From IMG/VR virus record IMGVR_UViG_3300042527_000802, positions 1-64,000 of that record: 64,000 bases of DNA; one strand, written 5' to 3'. The notes below the pieces were generated by a model that ran no database searches, was not told the DNA's origin, and worked only from the letters and a program-made list of their open reading frames with translations. Position 1 is the first letter of the stretch, and every line of letters starts with the position of its first letter. The position numbers and the translations under genes are program-made. Below are positions 18,820 through 26,948 of this stretch, in pieces. The stretch is from a virus.

Positions 18820-20455
18820 AAAAATGTACTCTATTATGGGTTATAGGGCTGGCTAATAATATTCCTGGTCTAACTTTATTTTCAACTGTTAATGTATAAA
18901 TATGGCTCATCCAAGTTTGTTCAAACGGATGATCCCACTTAGTATCTAAGAATAATTTTTGATTTCCTTCTTGATCTATAATATGAGGCCAATTAGAATA
19001 GTAAATCTCGCCTTCGGCGTAAGGAGTACCATTTATAGTTTTAATATGGGTAAATCTAGTATTAGGTCTTTTATTTGTTTGTTTAAAGTACTCTACTCGT
19101 TTATTTGATGGTAGATTATGCCAACTCCACTGCTCGCCGTTGTGGCCGTAAAATTCACTAAAGCTAAATTTTAAAAAGTCATATTGTTCAATAGTCATTA
19201 ATCTTAATAAAGTATTATATAAATTATTAATATTTTTATTAAAACCAAAAGAGCATCTAGTATCTGATAAGTCTAATAACATATCATCCTCAAAAAACAT
19301 CATATATTTAGAGCCAAGACGATCAAAATGTTCTGCACAAAATTGTCTTGCTCCACAAACACCCATATTTCCTTGTTTAATTTGTTCAGAAAATGAGTAT
19401 TTTTTACATATATTATCATATTTTTCAGATGTTGATTCATCTGTAGAGTTATTTATAAGTACTTTTTTAGTTTTGGTTAAAAAATTAGTATCATATTTTT
19501 CAAAACTATCAAGAACCATCTCTAGTTGTTCTGGTGAATTAAATGTATTAAGATATAATATAACATCGTTATTATTATGTTGTTTTCTAGGATTAGACGA
19601 TATTGATTCTTTTATAAAATCAATTTTTTGGTTTTTTACTTTTTCAAAAAAGGTGCTAATTAGTCCATCATTATTAATCATTTCAAAAATATAACTATCT
19701 GGTTCCAAGTAAGTCATAAGAGTAAAAATACTCTCTTCTGTGCCCATATATCCATCTTCCAAGGTATCTCTTAATAATCCATAATAAAGTTCATTTGCCT
19801 TTGTTATATAGTCTATATGACCACCAAAAAATCCACCACGTGCCACTCTGTTTACAGTATCAGATTTAGCATATTTTTTCATTCCATTTATATCAAATCC
19901 ATGTATTTCGCTATTTGTCTCATAAGGAAAACATATGAATAAAAATTTATTAACAATTGACTCTATTTTATCTATTACTTTATCATGACTAAAATATCCA
20001 GGATGTACAGTATTTGTTATTCCTCCATCTAACCAAAACATATATTCAGTGTTAAATGGATTAAATACTTTTGCATTATGCAATAGGAACATTTTACTCA
20101 TTACCATAGGATTATAAAATTCCATTCTGGCTTGAGTACTATCCTTTAGCCACCCAGTAGAGTTTTTCCACTGGTCATTATTTCTTATTTGTTGTACTTT
20201 ATCAAAAAATGGAAAAAATCCACCACCAAAATCTTCTTTTTTATGATGGTAAACTCTAGTATTAGATTCACTTCTATATTTCCACACCAAATCCTCATAT
20301 TGTGGATCTATAAATACTATAAGATTAGTATCATTAAGATTTTGCAGAAGTGTGGTAAAATTATCTATATAGTGCTGGAATTTCCTAGCCCAGCCTTCAT
20401 CTAGAGCGCCCCTATTGAGATCCCATATGCCAGTGACTATAGTAGTATTTTTCAT
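18791..20455 (-). CDS. Two-domain glycosyltransferase (HtrL/YibB-like plus GT-A)
   Basis: The N-terminal half (TTIVTGIWDLNRG, then MFWLDGGI) resembles the HtrL/YibB family of putative glycosyltransferases. The C-terminal half (VILYLNTFNSPEQLEMVL, then FFEDDML) is a GT2-like GT-A domain with its acidic metal motif. Total length from the chosen start is 554 residues. The start at 20455 (MKNTTIV) is preferred over 20587, because the longer form would begin upstream of the minus-strand promoter at 20496-20524. It is the first gene of the minus-strand glycan operon. Two active sites in one chain suggest two successive transfers. Confidence 0.7.
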   Translation of the reverse strand: MKNTTIVTGIWDLNRGALDEGWARKFQHYIDNFTTLLQNLNDTNLIVFIDPQYEDLVWKYRSESNTRVYHHKKEDFGGGFFPFFDKVQQIRNNDQWKNSTGWLKDSTQARMEFYNPMVMSKMFLLHNAKVFNPFNTEYMFWLDGGITNTVHPGYFSHDKVIDKIESIVNKFLFICFPYETNSEIHGFDINGMKKYAKSDTVNRVARGGFFGGHIDYITKANELYYGLLRDTLEDGYMGTEESIFTLMTYLEPDSYIFEMINNDGLISTFFEKVKNQKIDFIKESISSNPRKQHNNNDVILYLNTFNSPEQLEMVLDSFEKYDTNFLTKTKKVLINNSTDESTSEKYDNICKKYSFSEQIKQGNMGVCGARQFCAEHFDRLGSKYMMFFEDDMLLDLSDTRCSFGFNKNINNLYNTLLRLMTIEQYDFLKFSFSEFYGHNGEQWSWHNLPSNKRVEYFKQTNKRPNTRFTHIKTINGTPYAEGEIYYSNWPHIIDQEGNQKLFLDTKWDHPFEQTWMSHIYTLTVENKVRPGILLASPITHNRVHFYDGKQRREN

Positions 20456-20495
20456 AGATATGGATAGTAGTATATAACTCTCGGCGCCTGCATAA

Positions 20496-20524
20496 TATAT
20501 AATCACTTTTCCTTGTACTGTCAA
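20496..20524 (-). promoter_or_regulatory. Sigma70-type promoter of the minus-strand glycan operon
   Basis: On the minus strand TTGACA (524-519) is followed after 17 bases by TATATA (501-496). The predicted transcript start is near 20489, some 34 bases ahead of the ATG at 20455. It lies back to back with the plus-strand promoter. Confidence 0.65.
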
Positions 20525-20547
20525 GGCCACAAATTTTTGGAAGGTGG

Positions 20548-20575
20548 TTGACAAAAGATTTGGCCGTTCTATAAT
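20548..20575 (+). promoter_or_regulatory. Consensus sigma70-type promoter of the plus-strand sugar operon
   Basis: A perfect TTGACA (548-553) and a perfect TATAAT (570-575) are 16 bases apart. The expected start is near 20582, before the ATG at 20610. This is the best promoter match in the window and implies transcription by host RNA polymerase, so the operon may be expressed early. Confidence 0.8.
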
Positions 20576-20577
20576 AC

Positions 20578-20612
20578 CATGTAACATTTAGAGAGTTATT
20601 GGAAGTTACATG
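20578..20612. promoter_or_regulatory. Inverted repeat over transcript start and first start codon
   Basis: CATGTAAC (578-585) and GTTACATG (605-612) form an 8-bp dyad with a 19-base centre. It spans the predicted transcript start and includes the ribosome site (GGAAG) and the ATG at 20610. It could be an operator or a translation-controlling hairpin. Confidence 0.45.
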
Positions 20613-20810
20613 AAAGAAAAAGAAGAACCGTCAGAACGCAAAGACGATAGAAGAAAAAAGATCAAGTTAAAAAGCAATAAAAGAAAAATCAAGGAGTTTG
20701 AAGATGACTCTTTGAATAGAGAAAATATTGCTAAAAAAGAGGTCAAAAAACTTAAGGAAAGTTTCCAGGACGAAGAATGGGAAGACTGGGATCGTTACTA
20801 TAATCACTAG
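20610..20810 (+). CDS. Small highly charged protein, unknown
   Basis: The 66-residue product is made mostly of Lys, Arg, Glu and Asp (MKEKEEPSERKDDRRKK, ending EEWEDWDRYYNH), with a basic first half and an acidic aromatic tail. Such proteins are common first genes of phage operons and may bind nucleic acid or host proteins. A GGAAG site precedes it and it is the first gene downstream of the consensus promoter. No family is recognised. Confidence 0.6.
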   Translation: MKEKEEPSERKDDRRKKIKLKSNKRKIKEFEDDSLNRENIAKKEVKKLKESFQDEEWEDWDRYYNH

Positions 20811-20816
20811 CATAAA

Positions 20817-21071
20817 ATGAAATATATTGAAGAATTAAGTGCTGGTGATTGCTTTGAACAATCTGGGCAATATTATATATTGTCATCTGATTTTAGAGCT
20901 AATGGAAAAAGAATGTGTCTTTCTCTTTTCAATGGCTTTTCCCATTGGATGGATGGCGATTGTATAGTTAATCAAACAGACTTATTTACTATGGATAAAG
21001 AAAGCAACATAATCGCCATTAAAGAGAGACAAAAAGATGATATTTCTAATAAGACTAAGGACATTTCTTAA
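20817..21071 (+). CDS. Small conserved-type phage protein, unknown
   Basis: This 84-residue protein has a compact predicted beta fold (AGDCFEQSGQYYILSSDF, then KRMCLSLFNGFSHWM). The layout, a residue pair G-D followed by two aromatic strands and a Gly-x-x-x-W turn, resembles small proteins I associate with phage genomes, but no function is known to me. It starts 6 bases after the upstream stop and overlaps the next gene by 35 bases. Confidence 0.55.
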   Translation: MKYIEELSAGDCFEQSGQYYILSSDFRANGKRMCLSLFNGFSHWMDGDCIVNQTDLFTMDKESNIIAIKERQKDDISNKTKDIS

Positions 21072-21291
21072 ATCTTTATTTTTCCATGTTTATAGTGGAT
21101 TTCCTAAGACCACACAATCAGAGATTTTAGATAGATATTCTATTTGTATGGATTGTGATAAATTTAATCATTCAGACTCTATATGTAATATATGCGGATG
21201 CTCTATTAGTAAAAAGAGCAAATTCTTGAATAAGTTAGCATGGGCTGATCAGGAATGTCCAGAAGGTAAATGGGGACAAATTAAAAGGTAA
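21037..21291 (+). CDS. Small zinc-ribbon protein
   Basis: The product has a cysteine pattern typical of a zinc ribbon: C-x-x-C (CMDC), then C-x-x-C-x-C (CNICGC) and a last cysteine in CPEGKW. About 30 hydrophobic and basic residues precede it. Small proteins with R-Y-x-x-C-x-x-C...CGC...CPxGKW are common in phages and some bacteria; their role is unknown, although metal binding is likely. The start at 21037 overlaps the previous gene by 35 bases. Confidence 0.65.
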   Translation: MIFLIRLRTFLKSLFFHVYSGFPKTTQSEILDRYSICMDCDKFNHSDSICNICGCSISKKSKFLNKLAWADQECPEGKWGQIKR

Positions 21292-21295
21292 AAAT

Positions 21296-21871
21296 ATGAA
21301 TACAAAATTTTCAAATAAAAAGAAAACTCCATTTATTTATTATAGCAATAATGATATTTTTGACATTGCTAGAGAAAGAGTAACTGGAGGCAATAATGGA
21401 TGCACGGTTTTTATTCCTCATGTGTGCAATAACATAGATTTATTTGGAGCCGGATTTGCAGCCCAGGTGGCTGATAAATATCCATCCGTTAAGGCAGATT
21501 ATCATATGTTAGGCAAAACGTTCTTAAAAAATAATTTAGGATATGCACAAGTTATAAAAGTATTTGAAGATCCAAAACATAGACATAAATTATGTTTTGT
21601 TAATATGATAGCTCAAAATGGAGTAAAAGGATTTAATAACCCTAGACCACTAAACTATCTAGCACTTGTAAAATCAATGAATAATATGTCAAACTATATT
21701 CAAAATCATACAGGTTTTGGTAATGGTTCAGAAAAAGTGGAAATACATTGTCCCAAGTTTGGTAGTGGCCTTGCTGGTGGTAATTGGAACTTTATAGAGC
21801 AACTTATAGAAGATGTTTGGTCAAAATATTTCGTAACAGCATATCACTACAATCCAAGGCCAAAAACATGA
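21296..21871 (+). CDS. Macro-domain protein (ADP-ribose-1''-phosphate type)
   Basis: The order of motifs fits a macro domain of the Appr-1''-p processing type: IPHVCNNIDLFGAGFAAQV forms the ligand loop, LGYAQVI and CFVNMIAQNG follow, and HCPKFGSGLAGGNW is the second phosphate loop. Such proteins bind or hydrolyse ADP-ribose derivatives. In a phage this could reverse ADP-ribosylation or remove signalling nucleotides used by host defence, or help RNA repair. It begins 5 bases after the upstream stop and shares ATGA with the next gene. Confidence 0.8.
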   Translation: MNTKFSNKKKTPFIYYSNNDIFDIARERVTGGNNGCTVFIPHVCNNIDLFGAGFAAQVADKYPSVKADYHMLGKTFLKNNLGYAQVIKVFEDPKHRHKLCFVNMIAQNGVKGFNNPRPLNYLALVKSMNNMSNYIQNHTGFGNGSEKVEIHCPKFGSGLAGGNWNFIEQLIEDVWSKYFVTAYHYNPRPKT

Positions 21872-22236
21872 ATACTATTGTCAATAAACTGTGGGGATAT
21901 GAAATCTGGATAGAGAATAATTCAGAATATTGTGGTAAACATTTACATGTAATACCAAATCGTAAATGCTCTGTTCATTATCATAAAAACAAAAAAGAAA
22001 CATTCTATATTATTAACGGTGAATTGATATTAGAATATTCAACACATCTTGATGAACAGTCATGGATAAATATGAGTGGTATAAAAACTATTCTACTCGA
22101 AAAAGGAGATAGTTTTACAATAGAAAGAAATATTGCTCATAGATTTTATACTAGTCTATCATATCCCTGTGATTTTATAGAAGTTTCTACGTATCATGAT
22201 GATAATGATTCATATAGAATCATAGTTAGCTCATGA
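21868..22236 (+). CDS. Cupin-fold sugar-phosphate isomerase-like protein
   Basis: The start at 21868 (MNTIVNKLWGYEIW) is chosen because the longer frame overlaps the macro gene deeply; ATGA overlap with the previous stop gives coupling. The sequence resembles the cupin part of mannose-6-phosphate isomerase type II: W-G-x-E-x-W, HYHKNKKETFYIINGEL with metal-binding His/Glu, and a second block ERNIAHRFY. It may isomerise or bind a sugar phosphate feeding the heptose genes that follow. Length is 122 residues. Confidence 0.7.
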   Translation: MNTIVNKLWGYEIWIENNSEYCGKHLHVIPNRKCSVHYHKNKKETFYIINGELILEYSTHLDEQSWINMSGIKTILLEKGDSFTIERNIAHRFYTSLSYPCDFIEVSTYHDDNDSYRIIVSS

Positions 22237-22529
22237 AATATATAGTTGATATAGACAACACTATCTGTGAAACAATAGAATCAGATTATAAAAATAGTAA
22301 ACCAATAAATTCACACATTGATAAAATTAATAGATTATATCAACAAGGAAATTACATCACGTACTGGACTGCTAGAGGTTCAAACAGCGGTATAGATTGG
22401 TCATCTTTTACTGTGGATCAACTCGCCAAATGGGGATGTTTATATCATGAAATTAAGTTTAATAAACCATCATACGATTTATGGATTGATGACAAATCAA
22501 TTAATATAGGATTTTTTACTAATGAGTAA
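22233..22529 (+). CDS. Small HAD-type phosphatase
   Basis: The first residues contain the HAD motif D-x-D-x-T (VDIDNTI) and later motif T (YWTARG, for phosphate binding), Lys in EIKFNKPSYD and acidic DLWIDDK. At 98 residues it is a minimal, cap-less HAD. Its place between a cupin isomerase and a heptose-type kinase suggests a phosphatase in nucleotide-sugar synthesis, possibly the GmhB-like step of the ADP-heptose pathway. Substrate is inferred from context only. Confidence 0.7.
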   Translation: MKYIVDIDNTICETIESDYKNSKPINSHIDKINRLYQQGNYITYWTARGSNSGIDWSSFTVDQLAKWGCLYHEIKFNKPSYDLWIDDKSINIGFFTNE

Positions 22530-23289
22530 TATAGTTGTCATTGGAGAATCATGTATAGATGAATATGTGTATGGAACGTGTGATAGGGTTTGTCCTGAAG
22601 CAGCGGCCTTGTGTTTTCGTCATTCTAATTACAAAACCGTTAACTCTGGAATGGCCGGGAATACTTATGAGAATCTCAAAGCTTTAAATGACAATGATCA
22701 GCATAAAATTGACCTAATAACTTGTAGATCTACTATTATTAAAAGACGTTTCATTGATAAAAAATACAATTCTATTATTTTTCGCGAAGATATAAATGAT
22801 AAATCAGATAAAATTAATCTAACAAACTATAACTCTCTAATAGACTACGATTATATAGTAATATCAGATTATAATAAAGGTTTTTTATCTATAGATGATA
22901 TCAAAAAAATATCTCACATAAAAAGAAAAGACTGTTTGATATTTATTGATACTAAAAAATCTTTAAAAGATTTAGCACAGTATGTTGATTTTATTAAGAT
23001 TAACTCTCCTGAATTTGAACAAAATGCTCAATATATTGATAAAATTATTAAATATTCAAATTTAATTGTAACTAAAGGGGAAAAGGGCGCCACTTTTTAT
23101 TCTAAGAATGAAATAAAAGATTTCGCTACAGAAAAGGTTATCTTAAGAGATGTTTGCGGTGCCGGAGATACATTTCTTGCTGGTTTAGTAATAAAATATT
23201 CAGAAACTAAAGATATTAATGAATCTATCAAATATGCTAATGCTTGCGCATGTAAAGTGGTAGCAAAATTTGGAGTGGTCACAGTATGA
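22522..23289 (+). CDS. PfkB-family kinase, HldE N-domain-like (heptose-7-phosphate kinase)
   Basis: The opening VVIGESCIDEYVYGTCDRVCPEAA corresponds in layout to the start of the heptose kinase domain of HldE, where D-x-Y-x-Y-G...R...P-E-A is typical. The ATP/catalytic block reads VCGAGDTFLAGL with catalytic Asp216. At 255 residues it is shorter than the usual domain (about 310), mainly in the N-terminal half, and the G-G-A-A-N loop is replaced by SGMAGN. It overlaps the next gene, the matching nucleotidyltransferase, by 4 bases. Confidence 0.8.
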   Translation: MSNIVVIGESCIDEYVYGTCDRVCPEAAALCFRHSNYKTVNSGMAGNTYENLKALNDNDQHKIDLITCRSTIIKRRFIDKKYNSIIFREDINDKSDKINLTNYNSLIDYDYIVISDYNKGFLSIDDIKKISHIKRKDCLIFIDTKKSLKDLAQYVDFIKINSPEFEQNAQYIDKIIKYSNLIVTKGEKGATFYSKNEIKDFATEKVILRDVCGAGDTFLAGLVIKYSETKDINESIKYANACACKVVAKFGVVTV

Positions 23290-23672
23290 AAATCATTTGG
23301 ACTAATGGATGCTTTGATATTCTTCATGTTGGACATATAGAGCTATTTAAATATGCTAAATCTCTTGGAGACCAACTGATTGTTGGTATTGACAGCGATG
23401 CTAGAGTAAAAGAACTAAAGGGCGAAAGTAGACCAATCAATAATCAATTTCGCAGGAAAATTTTACTAGAAAGCATCAAATATATAGATAAAGTAGTAAT
23501 ATTCAACAGTGAAGATGATCTTAGATCCAATATTAAAAACTTATCAGTTGATCTCATTGTGGTTGGAGATGACTATAAGAACAAGAGGGTCATCGGTATC
23601 GAGCATGCCAAAGTGATGTTTTTCCCAAAAATTCCAAATCTATCTTCATCTGCTATTATAAATGGCAAATAA
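23286..23672 (+). CDS. Cytidylyltransferase-fold enzyme, HldE C-domain-like
   Basis: The nucleotide-transfer motif is complete: TNGCFDILHVGH carries HxGH at residues 14-17, and GIDSDARVKELKG and RPINNQFRR follow as in heptose-1-phosphate adenylyltransferases (HldC or HldE C-domain). The C-terminal part has VVGDDYKNKRVIG and a phosphate-binding SSS. At 128 residues it has the normal size of the stand-alone enzyme. It would make ADP- (or CDP-) heptose from heptose-1-phosphate. It shares 11 bases with the following epimerase gene. Confidence 0.85.
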   Translation: MKIIWTNGCFDILHVGHIELFKYAKSLGDQLIVGIDSDARVKELKGESRPINNQFRRKILLESIKYIDKVVIFNSEDDLRSNIKNLSVDLIVVGDDYKNKRVIGIEHAKVMFFPKIPNLSSSAIINGK

Positions 23673-24543
23673 TATTTTAATTACCGGATCATCAGGATTC
23701 ATAGGCTCTTGTCTTACTAGAAGTCTTAGATCATCTAATAGTATTTATACTTGCGATACTTCAAACACAAATTTTGATCATAAGTTTTTAAATATCGAAG
23801 ATATAGATAAATATACCTTGAGTATGTTTGATACTATTGTTCATCTGGGAGCTATATCGGAAACTAATTCATCAAATTTACAAGATATATTAAAACAAAA
23901 TATAACTTTTACTCTTAATTTAATATCAAACTCACCACCATCCTGCAAGATTATTTATGCATCGTCTGCATCTGTGTATGGTAAATGCGAATCTTCTGTT
24001 TCTGAGGGCGATGCCACAAATGGAGATAGTGCATATTCAAAATCCAAAATTGCTATAGATAATATTATAAAAACATTTTGCCAAGACAGACCAATCATTG
24101 GGCTACGATTTTTTAATGTTAGCTCATTCAATAGTGAAAAGCATAAAAAGCAACCCAGTCCCACTTTCAGATTCCTACAACAGCTTAAAGAGAATCAAGA
24201 AATAAAACTATTCCACGGATCTGATCAAATTTTTAGAGATTTTATCTATATTGATGATGTAATTGATATTATTAAATTTTTTATTAAATATGATATTAAT
24301 CAATCAGAAATCTTCAATGTTGGTTCTGGTCAATCAGCATCTTTTGAGAATATTGCTGATGCGTTGATTAGTAAATTAGGATTTGGATCTAAAACCTTCA
24401 TAGACAGACCCAATAACTTAACAAATAATTATCAAACCTTTACTTTAGCAAATATAGATAAACTTAAATCTTTTGGATATCATACATATATACCATCAAT
24501 ACTAGAGCATATAGAAAATTATGAGCCAGAAATCAGAAACTGA
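23662..24543 (+). CDS. HldD-like ADP-heptose 6-epimerase (SDR)
   Basis: This is an extended short-chain dehydrogenase: GSSGFIGS binds NAD(P) at residues 9-16 and Y-S-K-S-K supplies the YxxxK catalytic pair. Beyond general epimerases, several segments follow HldD: VHLGAISETN, LRFFNVSSFNSEKH, KLFHGSDQIFRDFIYIDDV and a YQTFTLANIDKLKSFGY tail. Length is 293 residues, near the HldD norm of about 310. Together with the adjacent kinase and adenylyltransferase this gives the last three steps to ADP-L-glycero-D-manno-heptose. A general sugar 4-epimerase is the alternative. Confidence 0.8.
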   Translation: MANNILITGSSGFIGSCLTRSLRSSNSIYTCDTSNTNFDHKFLNIEDIDKYTLSMFDTIVHLGAISETNSSNLQDILKQNITFTLNLISNSPPSCKIIYASSASVYGKCESSVSEGDATNGDSAYSKSKIAIDNIIKTFCQDRPIIGLRFFNVSSFNSEKHKKQPSPTFRFLQQLKENQEIKLFHGSDQIFRDFIYIDDVIDIIKFFIKYDINQSEIFNVGSGQSASFENIADALISKLGFGSKTFIDRPNNLTNNYQTFTLANIDKLKSFGYHTYIPSILEHIENYEPEIRN

Positions 24544-24928
24544 TCTACAGTTTGACACTCTAAAGAGTATCTTAGAAAACGATAATAATCCTAAACTATT
24601 ATTTTCGGTGCCAGAGAGCGCTGGAGATATATTTTTATCAACAAGTCTTTTACATTCGCTTAAAAATGCATATCCAGACTATCATATATATTTTGCATGT
24701 AATAAACAATTTTTTCCTATTCTAAAAAAGAATCCACTAATTCATAGAGTTATAGAATTTATGCCAATTATGGAAAATCAAGTTATTATGGAAGGAACAG
24801 CGAGCTGGAAAGGTTTTTTTGATATTAGTATTATGGCTACTGTTTTAACTCAAAGATATATTAATTATTTAAACAATGGAAAAACTAAAATTATGTTTGA
24901 CTTAAAGGATAATATATGCATATCTTAG
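24521..24928 (+). CDS. GT9-like glycosyltransferase, N-terminal half (split gene)
   Basis: The product has the N-terminal Rossmann half of an ADP-heptose transferase (GT-B): FSVPESAGDIFLSTSLLHSLKNAYP and a KNPLIHRVIEF segment typical of the family. It stops at 24928, after only 135 residues. The C-terminal half continues in another frame from 24916. The two may form one heterodimeric enzyme, or the gene may be frameshifted. It follows the heptose synthesis genes and overlaps the epimerase gene by 23 bases. Confidence 0.7.
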   Translation: MSQKSETDLQFDTLKSILENDNNPKLLFSVPESAGDIFLSTSLLHSLKNAYPDYHIYFACNKQFFPILKKNPLIHRVIEFMPIMENQVIMEGTASWKGFFDISIMATVLTQRYINYLNNGKTKIMFDLKDNICIS

Positions 24929-25479
24929 AAACCTATGCTCTAGTGTCAGGAGCTAAAATAAGTAAATGTTTTATACATGAAGATCCTATAGATATTCCAT
25001 CATCAAAATATATAACTTTTCATCCATATAGTCCAAAAGGAAATAGTAAACAATATGATCACTGGACCACGATATTAGACCTGTTAAAGAATACTAAATC
25101 TTTTGATTATGAGATAATACAGATAGGTGAAGAAAATGATACTAAATATAATGTTAATAATGAATATTTAGGACAAACTACATTTAATTCCTTAGCAACC
25201 TTAATCAAAAAATCATCATTACATTTAGGATTTGATAGCTTTCCAGTACATTTAGCGTCGTACTATAATATAAAAATTGTTGCTTTGTATTCATATTATG
25301 CTTCTACATGTGGGCCATACTTTTCAGACCAAAATAAAGTTAGATTACTAGAGCCTAGTTTTGATAAGATAAAACCAACATTTAATCATAATGATCCTTA
25401 TCGACTCATCAATAACATAGATCCTATTTTAGTATATCACTCAGCGTTAGATTTATTAGAAATAAAATATGAAAATTAA
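24916..25479 (+). CDS. GT9-like glycosyltransferase, C-terminal half (split gene)
   Basis: This 187-residue product matches the C-terminal, donor-binding half of a GT9 enzyme: ITFHPYSPKGNSKQYDHW, EIIQIGEENDT, then LGFDSFPVHLASYYN with the conserved D-S-x-x-x-H-L-A. It has its own start with a well-placed AAAGGA site 6 bases upstream, and overlaps the N-terminal half by 13 bases in a -1 frame. The proper ribosome site argues for a naturally split, co-translated enzyme over a simple sequencing error. Confidence 0.75.
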   Translation: MHILETYALVSGAKISKCFIHEDPIDIPSSKYITFHPYSPKGNSKQYDHWTTILDLLKNTKSFDYEIIQIGEENDTKYNVNNEYLGQTTFNSLATLIKKSSLHLGFDSFPVHLASYYNIKIVALYSYYASTCGPYFSDQNKVRLLEPSFDKIKPTFNHNDPYRLINNIDPILVYHSALDLLEIKYEN

Positions 25480-26395
25480 TATTAGAATGGAGGGTGGTTT
25501 AGGAGATCACCTACTAGCAAATAGATTTGTTCCAGCCATTCTTGACAAATATCCAGAAGCACAGATAAAGATATTTTCGGACACAGAGAACAATCCAAGA
25601 AGCCTAGACCTTTTGCTAAATACATTTCCGTCTTTTTATAATAGAGGTGGAGAAGTTATTAAAAGTAGAAAAAATAAAGAATTTACTATAACATCACAAT
25701 TTGGTCCAGAAAATTATCCAGCTAGTATTGATAATCATACTGACGAAACTAAGCAAATAATGATAAATGAATGTGATAAATTTTATGATTTACACATAGA
25801 TAGTTTGAAGTGGCTAGATCATGACTATGATTGGTTCAGATACTATTATTTTTTTCCTAAACCACAACAAAAATATAATAAAATATATGAATCTTCTTAT
25901 GTAATGACGCATTTATATTCTAGACCTAATTCTCCCTATAATTTAGATAAACAATATTCTATTAATTTATTAAAACAATTATCGCAAGTCCTTAAAGTAG
26001 TTGTTGTTATTGAAGAACAATATAAAGATTATTATCAAGAACTGTTTGATAACAATAATATTATTATTAACACAGCATCCAGTATTGATGAAATTTTTTC
26101 AATAGCATCACATTGTTCATGCTTTTTTGGCATAGATAGTGGTATTAGATACATACCTTATCATTTTGGAAAACCTACTTTTGTTTTTTCAAAATATTGT
26201 TCATCATATGGAAATGTTGCATACTCTCATCTTGTCAGATGGCTCATTTATAAACAGTATGTACTGCCAATGCATATAGATATTGACATTATATCTAAAA
26301 TAGTTTACAATATAAATAGTAATCAGGCTTACTCACTATTTCCTGAAATACCAGATAGTATAGATCAGTATATAGTTAGGAGAAAATATGAATAA
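25469..26395 (+). CDS. GT9-like (GT-B) glycosyltransferase
   Basis: The N-terminus RMEGGLGDHLLANRFVPAIL matches the Gly-rich acceptor-side loop of GT9 enzymes, and GIDSGIRYIPYHFGKPTFVF gives the C-terminal donor site. Central segments (VVVVIEEQYKDYYQEL) are the second Rossmann domain. Length is 308 residues. It overlaps both neighbours by 8-11 bases, which fits a continuous operon. A heptose or other nucleotide-sugar donor made upstream is likely. Confidence 0.65.
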   Translation: MKINIRMEGGLGDHLLANRFVPAILDKYPEAQIKIFSDTENNPRSLDLLLNTFPSFYNRGGEVIKSRKNKEFTITSQFGPENYPASIDNHTDETKQIMINECDKFYDLHIDSLKWLDHDYDWFRYYYFFPKPQQKYNKIYESSYVMTHLYSRPNSPYNLDKQYSINLLKQLSQVLKVVVVIEEQYKDYYQELFDNNNIIINTASSIDEIFSIASHCSCFFGIDSGIRYIPYHFGKPTFVFSKYCSSYGNVAYSHLVRWLIYKQYVLPMHIDIDIISKIVYNINSNQAYSLFPEIPDSIDQYIVRRKYE

Positions 26396-26948
26396 TTATT
26401 TTAAATATTGGAAAGAAACACTGAATACTCAAAAATCTAGAGATCCTATATTTTTGGATGTACTAAGTAGATTTAATAATAAACCAATTAATATATTAGA
26501 AATAGGATGCGCTAGAGATCTCAATTTACAAGCTAGATTTGGAGATGGGTGGAGTTCATTATTTTGGGCTGACTATATATTAGAATATGGTGGATCGCTA
26601 ACTAGTTACGATATAGATCAGTCTGCCATAGATAGAGTAAATGCTTTATTAGAGAATATAGATATCCAATTTTCTAGTGTTGTAGCAGATGGTACAGAAA
26701 TTTTGAAAGTAAATAATAAATACGATCTAATATACTTAGATGGATCTGATAGCCCATACGAGATGTTAGAACAAATGAAATTATGTGATCTAGTTAATAG
26801 TTATGTATTTTGTGACGATTTTAATCAAAAAGGTATTTTGGTAGCACAAGCATATCCAAATCATATTTTATATAAATTAGATAATCATAATCATCAAATG
26901 GCATTATTCAGTGATTCTATAAAAACCTTAGAAATAATAACTCTATGA
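26388..26948 (+). CDS. Class I SAM-dependent methyltransferase
   Basis: A SAM motif (INILEIGCARDLNLQARFGDGW), an acidic strand (SYDIDQSAIDR) and a YDLIYLDGSDSPYEM block give a Rossmann methyltransferase of the kind found in glycan clusters. At 186 residues it has no extra domain. It overlaps both neighbours (8 and 4 bases). The acceptor is unknown; sugar O-methylation is the likely class. Confidence 0.65.
   Translation: MNNYFKYWKETLNTQKSRDPIFLDVLSRFNNKPINILEIGCARDLNLQARFGDGWSSLFWADYILEYGGSLTSYDIDQSAIDRVNALLENIDIQFSSVVADGTEILKVNNKYDLIYLDGSDSPYEMLEQMKLCDLVNSYVFCDDFNQKGILVAQAYPNHILYKLDNHNHQMALFSDSIKTLEIITL

Noticed and set aside
17587-20404. Plus-strand frames at 17587-17817, 18031-18276, 19473-19694 and 20189-20404
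   Set aside because: They lie opposite strong minus-strand glycosyltransferase genes, lack recognisable motifs and have compositions expected for antisense of AT-rich code.
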